Shown here: positions 40,436 to 49,529 of the stretch, one piece after another
How positions within the stretch are numbered: position 1 is the first letter of the stretch
Layout: the number at the start of each line of letters is the position of its first letter
NCBI GenBank assembly: GCA_050944685.1
Contig: JBMNRP010000016.1
Location: 1 to 59,730, forward strand
Direction of reading: 5' to 3'
DNA length: 59,730 nt
Source: CADBRN01 sp050944685
Lineage (GTDB): Bacteria; Bacillota; Clostridia; Lachnospirales; Lachnospiraceae
The notes under the pieces: model-generated
Told to the model about the DNA's origin: nothing
Databases searched by the model: none
Seen by the model: only the letters and a program-made list of their open reading frames with translations
Made by a program: the position numbers and the translations under genes

Positions 40436-42247
40436 TTACTTCTCTGCTACAACCGGCACATACAAATAACTGTCATACTGTCCGCCGGCATGAATGACAT
40501 GTCTGCCACAGTTCACATCCTTCGGGAGATCCTGCGTCTCAACTTCATTGCTGACATTTCCACCGCCAAACATTTCTGCCCCGCCGATGGTATACATCTC
40601 GGGTTTTTCATCCGGCATATAGGTAAAGCCTTCTTTGGGAAGCTTGATTTCCGCCATCTTCAGCTTAAACGGTCCGGTCCACATTCTTTTCGTTTTGTAT
40701 CCTGAAATGGTAAGGCGGAGAATTTCGCCTTTCCTGAATTTCATCCCCATTGGCCAGATCAGAATATCCACCGGGACAATCTCACCCTTTTGCAGTTTCT
40801 GCGGATGCTTCATGGTATAGATCGGATTCCAGTCCGTACTCTTTTCCGGATCCGTCTCTCTGAAAGATACCCGCTGATAGCCCTTTGCTTCCAGTTTCAT
40901 GCCCGGGCCAAGTGAATACCTGAACTTTAATCCGCCCGGCCTGCGCTTCTCCAGTTCTGCAAACAGATCCATATCGTCATGGTCCGGAGCCTCTGCCCAC
41001 AGGTGCAGCCTGATGTATCCGGTCATCTCCATATCTTCCGGGACTTTCATCGTAAAAACAGCACGGCTTTTCTTATCGCTGTTGTATGTCACAGAGGACT
41101 CCATGCAGGGCTCCGTCTGGAGCGTTCCGTTTCCGGCATTCAGATAGAGCTTTTTGTATTTCGTGCGCGGGATCGGAAAATCTTCTTCCGGGCGGTCCAC
41201 GATATCTTTTCCGCCGGGATTTAAGACACTGACACGCACCTTTGGCGTATCTTCCCAGTCGTTATCAAAACCCTGCAGATAACGGTCAAAGAACTTGCGC
41301 AGATCTTCCACATGTTCCGGATTGTAATAATCATCCCACTCGCCGGTGTTATGAATGCGGAGCCATTTTTTATCGGAGGAGATTCTCCGATATCCCTCCA
41401 GAGTCCCGTAGGTATGGATTGGGTTGGTATAGCTTGCCACAATGTATGCTGGAACCGTAATTTTCTCCAGTTCCGCTGCTTTGTCTTCCCAGTAATCATC
41501 CCTTATATTGTGTTCCTTCATGCAGGTGATGACGTCTTCTACTCCTCCGTTTTCCGTAGAAGCAAACGAATCGGAAAGCATCTTTACAAACTCAGGCATA
41601 GGGACGCCGCTTCGGGTTGCGACCTCCATCTGGCAGTCACTCAATCCCTCCCAGGGCGCAATTGCTGCGAGATGCTCCGGATTCTGCGCTGCTACAAACC
41701 ACTGTGATATGGCCAGCCAGGAATTGCCGCTCATGCCGATCCTGCCATTGCACCATTCCTGCTTAGCCGCCCATTCAATAATATCCGCACCGTCTCTCCC
41801 ATAATCACTGCCGAAAAACTGAATCACACCCTCCGAGCAATAAGCGCCTCGGACATCAGGATTGATGATGGCATATCCGTGGTTGCACCAGTAGGCAGGA
41901 TCCGGGCCTTCAAACTTCTGCAGCCCACTGGTCGCTTCCACAGGAATCCCTGCGTGATCCGGCGTATCATCAAACCACTGGCTGCCGATCTCCTTTCCAT
42001 AGGGGCTCATTGCCAGAATAGCAGGATGTTTCTGATCATCGGCCGGCCGGAAAATATCGGTATAGATGATCACACCATCTCTTAATGTTATTGCAGCATC
42101 ACGTTCCAGTATGATATCGCAAGGCAGCGGCCTGTATCCTTTCAGACGGATGCTTCCCCTTTTCAGCAGAAGCTTTTCCGGTCTGAATCCCGGATAGCGG
42201 GCACTTTCAGAGTTCACATCCAGCGCTTCGCGCACCGGAACCTTCAT
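40436..42247 (-). CDS. CocE/NonD-family serine hydrolase (X-Pro dipeptidyl-peptidase S15 type)
   Basis: A 603-residue alpha/beta hydrolase of the S15/CocE group. The nucleophile is Ser173 in RIGMSGNSWLAI; the catalytic His is expected in the region around HNTGEWDDYYNP (residues about 300-312). The last 200 residues form the jelly-roll domain typical of these enzymes. No signal peptide is seen, so it acts in the cytoplasm. Likely substrates are esters or amides such as dipeptides, but not readable. GGAAGAG precedes the ATG. It is divergent from a TetR regulator through an operator region with 14-bp repeats. Confidence 0.92.
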   Translation of the reverse strand: MKVPVREALDVNSESARYPGFRPEKLLLKRGSIRLKGYRPLPCDIILERDAAITLRDGVIIYTDIFRPADDQKHPAILAMSPYGKEIGSQWFDDTPDHAGIPVEATSGLQKFEGPDPAYWCNHGYAIINPDVRGAYCSEGVIQFFGSDYGRDGADIIEWAAKQEWCNGRIGMSGNSWLAISQWFVAAQNPEHLAAIAPWEGLSDCQMEVATRSGVPMPEFVKMLSDSFASTENGGVEDVITCMKEHNIRDDYWEDKAAELEKITVPAYIVASYTNPIHTYGTLEGYRRISSDKKWLRIHNTGEWDDYYNPEHVEDLRKFFDRYLQGFDNDWEDTPKVRVSVLNPGGKDIVDRPEEDFPIPRTKYKKLYLNAGNGTLQTEPCMESSVTYNSDKKSRAVFTMKVPEDMEMTGYIRLHLWAEAPDHDDMDLFAELEKRRPGGLKFRYSLGPGMKLEAKGYQRVSFRETDPEKSTDWNPIYTMKHPQKLQKGEIVPVDILIWPMGMKFRKGEILRLTISGYKTKRMWTGPFKLKMAEIKLPKEGFTYMPDEKPEMYTIGGAEMFGGGNVSNEVETQDLPKDVNCGRHVIHAGGQYDSYLYVPVVAEK

Positions 42248-42278
42248 ATCTCTTCCATGATTGTCTTTTCTGAAACCA

Positions 42279-42355
42279 TTGTAGCGAAACGAATTTTACG
42301 ATACAATAGTTTCGAAACAAGTGCTACATCATCGTGAAACGTTGTAGCGAAATGA
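42279..42355. repeat. Repeat and palindrome block, probable TetR operator
   Basis: Two nearly identical direct repeats, TTGTAGCGAAACGA (42279-42292) and TTGTAGCGAAATGA (42342-42355), are 63 bp apart. The palindrome GTTTCGAAAC (42309-42318) lies between them. They sit in the divergent gap between the CocE and TetR genes and cover the CocE promoter. The CGAAAC words occur in both the repeats and the palindrome. Confidence 0.6.
42293..42320 (-). promoter_or_regulatory. Promoter of the CocE-type hydrolase gene
   Basis: Minus strand TTGTTT (42315-42320), 16-bp spacer, TAAAAT (42293-42298). The palindrome at 42309-42318 overlaps its -35. Confidence 0.5.
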
Positions 42356-42386
42356 GAAAGCAGGCAAGCCGGAAAAGAGGTGCCGC

Positions 42387-42974
42387 ATGTACCATATTTC
42401 GAAGGATAAACGCGCGAAAAAGTCAGCAGAACTTATCTATCAAGGACTGCTGACTTGTCTGAAACACAAAAATTTTGATCAGATTACCGTGACCGATCTT
42501 CAAAAGACATCCGGTGTAGCGCGTACTACCTTCTACCGCGCTTTTGACAATATTTCGGATGTTCTGTACTGGAAGTGTGACCTCTGTTTTCAGGAAGTAC
42601 TAGGAGAATTTACGGCAGAACAGTTCCGAAATGAGATGGATCTGGTCTACCAGTATTTTTCGTATTGGACAGACCATAAAGATATTCTGGAACTGCTGAT
42701 GAAGATCAACCGATATGACATCATCTATTCCTGCCACATGAATGCGGCACTGGCTGTACAGGAAAAATTCGGATCGCAGCCGGAAATGCAAGGAGCGCAT
42801 CGCAATTATTTTCTGGCCATCCGAACCGGTTTCACGATCAGTATTCTGACTGCCTGGCTTCAGGGAGGCAGCAAAGAATCATTAGATGAGATCATCGATA
42901 TTGTGAAAGAACAATTGGCTCTGTTGCCTTCTGGCAAAAACCCGGCGTGTATTGCTGCTCGTGTTCCGTTGTAG
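42387..42974 (+). CDS. TetR-family regulator
   Basis: A 195-residue regulator. The N-terminal HTH is FDQITVTDLQKTSGVARTTFYRAFDNISDVLYW, with the recognition helix ARTTFYRAF. The C-terminal part is helical with an effector pocket that varies among members. GAGGTG precedes the ATG. It is divergent from the CocE gene, with operator-like repeats in between. It probably represses the hydrolase and itself until a small molecule binds. Confidence 0.9.
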   Translation: MYHISKDKRAKKSAELIYQGLLTCLKHKNFDQITVTDLQKTSGVARTTFYRAFDNISDVLYWKCDLCFQEVLGEFTAEQFRNEMDLVYQYFSYWTDHKDILELLMKINRYDIIYSCHMNAALAVQEKFGSQPEMQGAHRNYFLAIRTGFTISILTAWLQGGSKESLDEIIDIVKEQLALLPSGKNPACIAARVPL

Positions 42975-43022
42975 ATCAGATTCCGGCGCGATCTTCAGAC
43001 CATGGCCCATTCGTTTTGGGAC

Positions 43023-44324
43023 CTACCTGGTCTTTTTCAGCATCAAATAAGCAACGCCCGCCGTCAGGCATTCACTGAGCGAGTGACAAAGCCACAATGT
43101 CTCTCTCCCGAAAACATGCGGCAAAATAAGCACCAGGATCGGCGGGAAGATTAAACTTCTGAAAAGGGATGTCAGGAGTGAGCGCTTTGTTTCCTGCGTC
43201 GACTGCCAATAGGAAATCATCAGGATATTGAAACCCGCAAGAAAAAAGCCGAAGAAATAATATTGGCTCCTGCTCTCCATAAAATCGATCAGTTCTGTAT
43301 CGCCGGGCGTAAACAGGGAATAAAAATAGCGCGAAAACACCAGAATCAAAACATAACTGATCACTCCGACAATCAGAAAGATTCCGGACGAATACCGGCG
43401 CATATCCATGCACCGCTCTTTTTCTCCCGTGCCCGTGAAGTGACTGAACACCGGCTGCAAACCTTCCGCAAACCCCAGAAAGAGGGTCAGGATGATCAGC
43501 ATCAGATATCCGATGACCAGATAGGCAGCGAGCCCGATCTCTCCGAATCCGTAGTACCGGATCGCGAAATTGTAAACGAAAGTAATGATACCGATTGTGA
43601 ATTCCATGATAAAGGATGGGAAGCCAAGTCTGAAAATATTCTCTACGTCCGAAAGTCGGACATGCACACGTGCAAAATACAGGTTTCCTTTTCTGAAAAT
43701 AAAATGCGGCAGCAGAATCAAATCACTCAGGATCGGGCCCAACGCTGTTGCGAGCGCCGCACCTCCGATTCCCATATTTAACGGATACATGAAAGCATAA
43801 TCCAGCAGAATATTGGATAAAGATCCTGCCATCAGGGCAATCATGGCAAGTTTCGGCCTTCCGTCATTCCTTGCCATCCCACCCAGCAGGTAGCTGAAAA
43901 GCATAAATGGCGAAAAAGTGATGATGTAGCGAATATACGTTACCGCATCCGCATGAATCTCTTCCGTAGCCCCAAATAAAACGGCAATCTCGTTGATCAG
44001 AAGATTTCCAAAAAGTATGATCCCTGCGCTGAGGACCGCTGCCATCAAAATAGCCGTATGAAACGTGCGGATCGCCTGCTTCTTGTCTCCTCGACCAAGC
44101 TGACTGGAGGTCATGATTCCGGCGCCGGAGGCGATCGCCATAGACAATGAGATAAGTATTTCCACTAACGGCACTCCGACCGCAGCCGCCGCCATGGCAT
44201 CCCGGCCGAGTCGGTTCCCGATAAACAGACCATCTACGATAATATAGATCGAATTAAACAGCAGTCCGATCATCTGCGGCAGCGCGAATCTGCTGAACAG
44301 TTTTGAAGAACTTCCCTCGTACAT
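43023..44324 (-). CDS. MATE-family efflux transporter
   Basis: A 433-residue membrane pump with twelve hydrophobic segments in two similar halves. The NorM/DinF-like pattern is visible (PQMIGLLFNSIYIIVDGLFIGNRLG at the start, IASGAGIMTSSQLGRGD, and the second half with FSHFTGTGEKERCM). It probably exports drugs or metabolites with Na or H exchange. The ATG at 44324 follows AGGAG; an earlier ATG at 44354 has none. A hairpin with seven T on the minus strand lies 57 bp upstream, between this gene and the TetR gene, and would attenuate expression. Confidence 0.92.
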   Translation of the reverse strand: MYEGSSSKLFSRFALPQMIGLLFNSIYIIVDGLFIGNRLGRDAMAAAAVGVPLVEILISLSMAIASGAGIMTSSQLGRGDKKQAIRTFHTAILMAAVLSAGIILFGNLLINEIAVLFGATEEIHADAVTYIRYIITFSPFMLFSYLLGGMARNDGRPKLAMIALMAGSLSNILLDYAFMYPLNMGIGGAALATALGPILSDLILLPHFIFRKGNLYFARVHVRLSDVENIFRLGFPSFIMEFTIGIITFVYNFAIRYYGFGEIGLAAYLVIGYLMLIILTLFLGFAEGLQPVFSHFTGTGEKERCMDMRRYSSGIFLIVGVISYVLILVFSRYFYSLFTPGDTELIDFMESRSQYYFFGFFLAGFNILMISYWQSTQETKRSLLTSLFRSLIFPPILVLILPHVFGRETLWLCHSLSECLTAGVAYLMLKKTR

Positions 44325-44379
44325 CTTCCATTCTCCTCTCAAAATAAATGTCATTCCTGTTTTTTGCCATTTTCATTGC

Positions 44380-44419
44380 AAAAAAATAGCAGGCCAGTGT
44401 TGCGTAACACTGGCCTACT
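44380..44419 (-). terminator. Terminator between the TetR gene and the MATE gene
   Basis: Perfect 11-bp stem (44391-44401 and 44406-44416) with a four-base loop. On the minus strand it is followed by seven T (44380-44386). The MATE start lies only 57 bp beyond, so it is an attenuator or the MATE gene relies on read-through. Confidence 0.85.
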
Positions 44420-44512
44420 ACACAATTGCAAAGGACCCCGGCGGGTATCATATTATTTAAAACCAGATCATTATAACTTTTCCCCGGAATCCTGTCAACG
44501 GCGGGATGGTAT

Positions 44513-45031
44513 TCATTGATACTGTTTTTCCACAATCTTATAGAGAATATCCCCCAGTTCTTTCGGTTTTTCTCTGCACCCTCTGTCAAGCCACTCCCGG
44601 ATAACCCCCACCACACCATAATAGTTGTACTGGTAGGAAATGGAGAAAGTACTCTCATCATAGGTTCTCCTGGCAATCAGAAGTTCCTTCATTTCATCAT
44701 ACGTTTTTTCAACGGTTTTTCTGATAAAACGGCTCTCCAGATGCGAGTCAAAAAATTCCCGGTAAAACGGCTGATTCTGATAGATTATCTCTAACAGCCT
44801 GTACCGGTCACTTTCTATATCATTATCACGAAATGCTTCCCCGGTAAGTTCCTCCTCCAGTTTTTCAAACAGATCATAGATGTCCTGGTAATTCCGGTAA
44901 AAAGTAGACCTGTTAATATCCGCCAGCTCACACAGTTCCTTCACGGTGATCTCCGGCAGGTGTTTCTTTTCGAGAAGTTTATACAGAGAATCTCTGATTA
45001 CCATCTTCGTGTAGGCTGTCCGTCTATCCAT
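44513..45031 (-). CDS. TetR-family regulator
   Basis: A 172-residue regulator with the HTH EITVKELCELADINRSTFYRNYQDIYDLFEKLEEEL (recognition helix NRSTFYRNY). The C-terminal half resembles the group with an LDRGCREKP end. GAGGAGG precedes the ATG. It is divergent from the epimerase/reductase gene (gap 207 bp), so both that gene and the MATE pump downstream are possible targets. The intergenic region has a TATACT -10 on the plus strand but no clear repeat. Confidence 0.9.
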   Translation of the reverse strand: MDRRTAYTKMVIRDSLYKLLEKKHLPEITVKELCELADINRSTFYRNYQDIYDLFEKLEEELTGEAFRDNDIESDRYRLLEIIYQNQPFYREFFDSHLESRFIRKTVEKTYDEMKELLIARRTYDESTFSISYQYNYYGVVGVIREWLDRGCREKPKELGDILYKIVEKQYQ

Positions 45032-45238
45032 AAAAAGTATTCCCTCCTCAACTTATTCTCACCTGCGTCAGAAAGCAACAGATTATTTCTCCGTGTCGCA
45101 GAAGTATCAGAATTCATTTGATTGATGCTTGTTTTTGTTTCTGTTGATAGATTAATATACTCGTGAAAGAAATGCAACACGCGATGCGCTAATGAACGAA
45201 TTATCAAAATAGAGAAACAAATACGGGAGGTCACTGAC

Positions 45239-46249
45239 ATGAAAAAACCAAATGATAAAGTACTGGTGACAGGTGGAACAGGTTTTCTCGCCGGATGGAC
45301 GATCCGGAAGTTACTGGAAAAAGGATATCATGTACGGACAACTGTCCGGTCTGATAAAAAAATTCCCGCAGTTCAGGATATGTTCACAAAAGAAGGAGTG
45401 GACATCACGAACCTCTCCTTTGCCTTCGCAGACTTGACCAGGGCAAGCGGATGGCGCGAGGCGATGGAAGGAATGGATATCGTCCTTCATTTGGCATCCC
45501 CGCTCGGCGGAAATAATCAGGAAGATCCATCGCTGATTCCGACCGCCAGAAGTGGTGTAGAAAACGTGATTCAGGCGGCAATAGATGCCGGCGTGAAAAA
45601 AATAGTTATGACCTCTTCTGAAGCAGCCTGTTACCCGGGCAGAAAATACAGGCAGCCGACAGCCGATGAATCCTTCTGGACGGATGTAAATAACAAAGAA
45701 ATAACAAACTACATGCGTTCGAAAATCATTGCCGAAAAAACAGCATGGGGACTGATCCGCAGGCAGGACCGCACAAAACTCGTCACTATCCTTCCCGGTG
45801 CAATCCTCGGTCCATTCATGGCGGGCAGGAGAAGTTCTACCGATCCGATATTTGAGATGCTTCTGAAAGGGACACCGAGTCCGAATGTCGTATTCAGTGT
45901 GAGTGACGTTCGTGACCTCGCAGAACTGCACATAATGGCCATGGAGAATCCGGCTGCTGACGGCCAGCGTTTCCTCGCCCACGGGGAAGACATGACAATG
46001 CCGCAGATGGCCAGAATCCTTAAGGCTCAATATCCCGACAGGAAAATAAAGACATCGGTTGTGCCCGATTTTATGATCCACATCATGGCAAAATCACAGA
46101 CGGCAATGAAAGTTCTGAACACCATGGTTGGCATGAAATATAAGCTGGACAGCACAAAGGCACGTAAAGTACTGGGCTGGAACCCGCGTCCTGCCAGAGA
46201 AACCGTACTGGATACAGCCGCCTATATGATAATGAGCAAAATGGTCTGA
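45239..46249 (+). CDS. NAD-dependent epimerase/dehydratase (atypical SDR, aldehyde reductase-like)
   Basis: A 336-residue cytoplasmic enzyme of the extended SDR group, near dihydroflavonol 4-reductase and related aldehyde reductases. The dinucleotide loop is TGGTGFLAGW (residues 11-20). The catalytic Tyr and Lys are in NYMRSK. MTSSEAACYPG supplies the active-site Ser. GGGAGG precedes the ATG. It lies opposite the TetR gene and ends convergent with PepSY genes. The substrate is not predictable; reduction of aldehydes or ketones is likely. Confidence 0.9.
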   Translation: MKKPNDKVLVTGGTGFLAGWTIRKLLEKGYHVRTTVRSDKKIPAVQDMFTKEGVDITNLSFAFADLTRASGWREAMEGMDIVLHLASPLGGNNQEDPSLIPTARSGVENVIQAAIDAGVKKIVMTSSEAACYPGRKYRQPTADESFWTDVNNKEITNYMRSKIIAEKTAWGLIRRQDRTKLVTILPGAILGPFMAGRRSSTDPIFEMLLKGTPSPNVVFSVSDVRDLAELHIMAMENPAADGQRFLAHGEDMTMPQMARILKAQYPDRKIKTSVVPDFMIHIMAKSQTAMKVLNTMVGMKYKLDSTKARKVLGWNPRPARETVLDTAAYMIMSKMV

Positions 46250-46312
46250 CAGGATCTTCCATGCGAGTATGAATTATTCCCTGCTCCCTATTGAAATGTC
46301 ACCGAACATGCG

Positions 46313-46354
46313 AAAAAAGCGGACCGGATCGCTCTCATCAGCAATCCAGTCCGC
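46313..46354 (-). terminator. Terminator of the PepSY/two-component operon
   Basis: Stem GCGGAC...GTCCGC (46319-46354, with paired GGAT/ATCC inside) followed on the minus strand by six T. Confidence 0.75.
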
Positions 46355-46397
46355 AACTCATTTCACAAGAAATTCCGGAAACCGGAGAGGACTTTTT

Positions 46398-46808
46398 TCA
46401 GTCCACATCCTCATGCTCCATACAATGATGCGTGATCGTACCGTCTTCACCGGAAACATGGTATTCGAATTCACAATATCGGTTGTCCTGGTCCACGGCA
46501 TCGAAGGTGACTTCCCAGACTTCTGTCCCGCCTTCATATTCCCGCTCGATCTCGATGTCTTTAACCGAGGATTCCTGGATACCATATTCTGAAACGGCCT
46601 TGCTGAGTACGGTTTCTCTGGCATCCTCAGCAGAGATCCCGATGCTGTGTTCCGTCTGTTCCGATGTCACAGCTGTTTTAGTCTGGCCGCCCGTGGTAAG
46701 ATGCAGCGTGTTATCTTCTCTGATGTTTGCATAGGCATAGACACTGATTCCAATCACTGCGGTGAGAGTGATAATTCCTGCCGCGATGAATTTTCTGCTC
46801 TTTTTCAT
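46398..46808 (-). CDS. PepSY-domain exported protein
   Basis: A 136-residue membrane-anchored protein: basic N terminus, one hydrophobic segment (FIAAGIITLTAVIGISVYAYA), then an outside domain with a PepSY fold in the last 80 residues (ISAEDARETVLSKAVSEYGIQESSVKDIEI, WEVTFDAVDQDNRYCEFEYHVSGEDGTI). The ATG at 46808 follows AGGAGG; the upstream ATG is not used. It is the last gene of the two-component system operon and follows a second PepSY gene. Confidence 0.85.
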   Translation of the reverse strand: MKKSRKFIAAGIITLTAVIGISVYAYANIREDNTLHLTTGGQTKTAVTSEQTEHSIGISAEDARETVLSKAVSEYGIQESSVKDIEIEREYEGGTEVWEVTFDAVDQDNRYCEFEYHVSGEDGTITHHCMEHEDVD

Positions 46809-46931
46809 TTTAGTTTCCTCCTGATTCATCCTTGATCTTTATTGTGATTTTATGATAGCATTACGGAATGAAACGTCCATGAATCGAACATTAAAAATCG
46901 ATTAATGCAGAATACCGGGTCTTCAGAAAAA

Positions 46932-47303
46932 TCACTCCCTGTCGATTTCCCATTGAATCATCTCGCCTGTTGTGCCGTCAATCTCAAACTCGTATTCATA
47001 CCCATCAAACAGAAGCTCGCCTTCATAAACAAACTGACCGTCATCCTGATCCGTTTTCAGCTCTTGTATATCACTCTCCCCTGCTCCTTCCACACGGTTC
47101 AGCACGATTCGGACCGCTTCTTCCCGGCTGATTCTCTGGGATGCGGTATCCTCCTGCTGTTCCTGATCGGCTGCATTCGTGATCTCTGATTTCTGCACCT
47201 CTGTCGGCCTGCTTCCGCTTTGGGAATCCTGACTCGCGCAGCCGGCAAAGAATGATGCCGCAGCAAAAACCATCGCGATCCGCAGAATTTTCCGTTTTTT
47301 CAT
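46932..47303 (-). CDS. PepSY-domain lipoprotein
   Basis: A 123-residue lipoprotein: signal peptide with lipobox FAGC (Cys22), a Ser/Glu/Gln-rich tether, then a PepSY domain (ISREEAVRIVLNRVEG, FVYEGELLFDGYEYEFEIDGTTGEMIQWEIDRE). It overlaps the kinase gene stop by four bases, giving translational coupling. The outside PepSY domain probably modulates or protects the sensor kinase encoded beside it. Confidence 0.85.
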   Translation of the reverse strand: MKKRKILRIAMVFAAASFFAGCASQDSQSGSRPTEVQKSEITNAADQEQQEDTASQRISREEAVRIVLNRVEGAGESDIQELKTDQDDGQFVYEGELLFDGYEYEFEIDGTTGEMIQWEIDRE

Positions 47304-48760
47304 GCCGGTTTCTCCTTCCCTTCCCCACGATCATCCGCTGACGGAAGCCTGACCGTAAAGACTGTCTTTTCATACGGCCGGCTCTGGACTGCAGCACTGC
47401 CTCCCTGAGCTTGTGCAAGCGATTTGACGATGGCAAGTCCAAGCCCCGACGAGGCCTCTCGTTTGTCCTGTTTTCCGTTTTTTCCATCGCGTCTTGCCGC
47501 ACTCCCGCGGTAAAAACGCTCCCAGACCCGGTCCAGTTCGTCTTCCGGGATTCCCGGTCCATTATCCTCTACGCTGAGACAAGCCATGCCGCTCGCACGG
47601 TCAGCCCAGGCCCGGACCGTGACCCTGCCGAAACCGGCGTCTTTCACGCCTCCCGGACGATCTGCGCCATCCGCCCCATCCGGACGCCTGCCGTATTTCA
47701 GCGCGTTTGAAATCAGATTCAGCAGGATACGGATTGTCATAAACTCATCCGCGCAGGCAAAGACGCTATCCTCCGTTTTACAGCATAGCTCCAGCCCCTC
47801 AGACTCCGCGGCAATTTTCTGCTGCTCGACGACATCCCGGCACAGCTGCCCGAGATCCAGTTTTACCGGACAGACTTCCAGCCTCCCGGCATCCCCGCGG
47901 GCAAGCATCAGAAGCTGATTCACCATCTGCGACATCGTTTTGGCTTCCCGGTTGATTACCTCAAGAGCATGCTTCTGATAGCTTTCATCTTCCAGTGCGT
48001 ATTCGCTCTGCGACTGGATCACGGCAAGCGGCGTCCGCAGTTCGTGTGCAGCGTCATTCGTGAAGCGTTTCTCGTCCTCCACTGTCTTTTCAAGACGGTC
48101 GAACATGCGATTAAAAGCATCCGTCATGCGGCTCACCTCGTCTCCGCCCCTGAGGGCCGGAAGCCTTCTTTTCAGATCGCCGTCCCGGCTGATCTCTGCA
48201 GCTGTCTCAACGGCTTTTCCCACCGGACGGAACGCTCTTTTGGTAATGAAATATCCGCCGACCGCCGCCGCAATGATGAGAAGCGGTATACCGATTATCA
48301 GAAAACGAAGCAGCGATAAAAGCGTATTGTTCTCCGCAAAATCATTCACGCAGCCTCGCACCCAGATCGTATTTCCGTCTAGATCAAACCGGCTGTCGTA
48401 TACATACCAGATACGGTCCTGCCCGTCCTTCACTTTCCGAAGCGCCTTATCTTTCAGCTCGGGAAGGCTGCTGAGCGAAGCGGGCCGTCGTCCTTCGAGG
48501 AGTTCCCTGTTCTCGTCAAAAATACTGAGATAGACGCCGTTATGGTAATACTGCAGATCGCTGTCCACCGTGAAACTCGTGCCGCTCCGGCCGATCTCCT
48601 CACTGGCATCCGTTACTTCCTCCATCAGAACGCGCCGCGCGGATTCCCCCGCCTCACGAATTCCTGCATAGACCATGGCGGCAAGAAAGGCAGCGGAAAT
48701 GATGATCAATGTAGTCATATAGAGGAGTGTGATTTTCGCTGTAATTGAAATATGCTTCAT
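47300..48760 (-). CDS. Sensor histidine kinase, OmpR-type partner (HAMP + HisKA + HATPase)
   Basis: A 486-residue membrane kinase. Two transmembrane segments (about 11-35 and 155-178) flank an outside sensor domain; HAMP follows, then the HisKA with AAHELRTPLAVIQSQSEYALE (phosphorylated His) and the HATPase with LLNLISNALKYG, SVEDNGPGIPEDEL and GLGLAIVKSLAQAQGG. The C terminus is Lys/Arg-rich with a Gly-rich insert (DGADGADRPGG) in the HATPase. The ATG at 48760 is in a ribosome-site context of GGGAG; a GTG at 48781 is in frame but abuts the regulator stop. It overlaps the PepSY lipoprotein. Confidence 0.93.
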   Translation of the reverse strand: MKHISITAKITLLYMTTLIIISAAFLAAMVYAGIREAGESARRVLMEEVTDASEEIGRSGTSFTVDSDLQYYHNGVYLSIFDENRELLEGRRPASLSSLPELKDKALRKVKDGQDRIWYVYDSRFDLDGNTIWVRGCVNDFAENNTLLSLLRFLIIGIPLLIIAAAVGGYFITKRAFRPVGKAVETAAEISRDGDLKRRLPALRGGDEVSRMTDAFNRMFDRLEKTVEDEKRFTNDAAHELRTPLAVIQSQSEYALEDESYQKHALEVINREAKTMSQMVNQLLMLARGDAGRLEVCPVKLDLGQLCRDVVEQQKIAAESEGLELCCKTEDSVFACADEFMTIRILLNLISNALKYGRRPDGADGADRPGGVKDAGFGRVTVRAWADRASGMACLSVEDNGPGIPEDELDRVWERFYRGSAARRDGKNGKQDKREASSGLGLAIVKSLAQAQGGSAAVQSRPYEKTVFTVRLPSADDRGEGKEKPA

Positions 48761-48783
48761 TCGGTTCTCATCTCCCGGCACGT

Positions 48784-49449
48784 TCAGACAAGCTTGTATC
48801 CAACTCCTTTTACCGTCGCGATGTGAGTTTCTTTCTCGTCTCCGTCGATCTTTTTCCTGAGATGATGCATGTAGACGTCAACAACATTCGATCCGCCGTC
48901 ATAATCAAAATCCCAGACACGGTTCATGATCTTTTCTCTGGACAATACGTGCCCGGGCCGTTCCATCAGACAGGCAAGGATCTCAAATTCCTTCGGGGTG
49001 AGTTCAATCTTCCGATCACCCCGCGTGACCTCCCTGGTATCGCGGTTCAGAGTGAGATCTCCACATGTCATGATCCGTTCCGTCAGCTCACCCCCGCGCC
49101 GCACCATCGCCCGGATTCTCGCCATGAGTTCATCAAACTCAAACGGCTTCACCAGATAATCATCCGCCCCGGCATCCAGTCCCGCGACACGATCCTCCAG
49201 ATCGCCGAGCGCCGTCAGAAGCAGTACCGGAGTCCCATCTCCATTGGCCCGCATCTTCTTCAGAACGCCGATCCCCGTCAGCCCGGGCAGCATGATATCC
49301 AGAATGACCCCGTCATAATGTGCCGCCTGCAGATAGTCGAGTGCCTCATCTCCGCGCAGACAGGAATCCACCGCATAATTCTCTTTCTTCAGTTTTCGGA
49401 CAATAATCTCATTCAGATCTTCCTGATCTTCAACAACTAACAGCCGCAT
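48784..49449 (-). CDS. Response regulator, OmpR/PhoB family
   Basis: A 221-residue regulator. The receiver has EDQEDL and the phospho-acceptor Asp in DGVILDIMLPG. The DNA-binding winged helix spans about residues 125-220 (LTPKEFEILACLMERPGHVLSREKIMNRVWDFDYDGGSNVVDVYMHHLRKKID in blocks). The first gene of a four-gene operon with kinase and two PepSY proteins. An extended -10 (TGATAGCAT) is present about 25 bp before the start. Confidence 0.95.
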   Translation of the reverse strand: MRLLVVEDQEDLNEIIVRKLKKENYAVDSCLRGDEALDYLQAAHYDGVILDIMLPGLTGIGVLKKMRANGDGTPVLLLTALGDLEDRVAGLDAGADDYLVKPFEFDELMARIRAMVRRGGELTERIMTCGDLTLNRDTREVTRGDRKIELTPKEFEILACLMERPGHVLSREKIMNRVWDFDYDGGSNVVDVYMHHLRKKIDGDEKETHIATVKGVGYKLV

Positions 49450-49529
49450 GTTATTTTCCCCCTGTGAGAAAATGCTATCATATCGGTATTAAAGAAACAT
49501 TAAATCGTCTGCCGCTTCCGCACCGCAGA

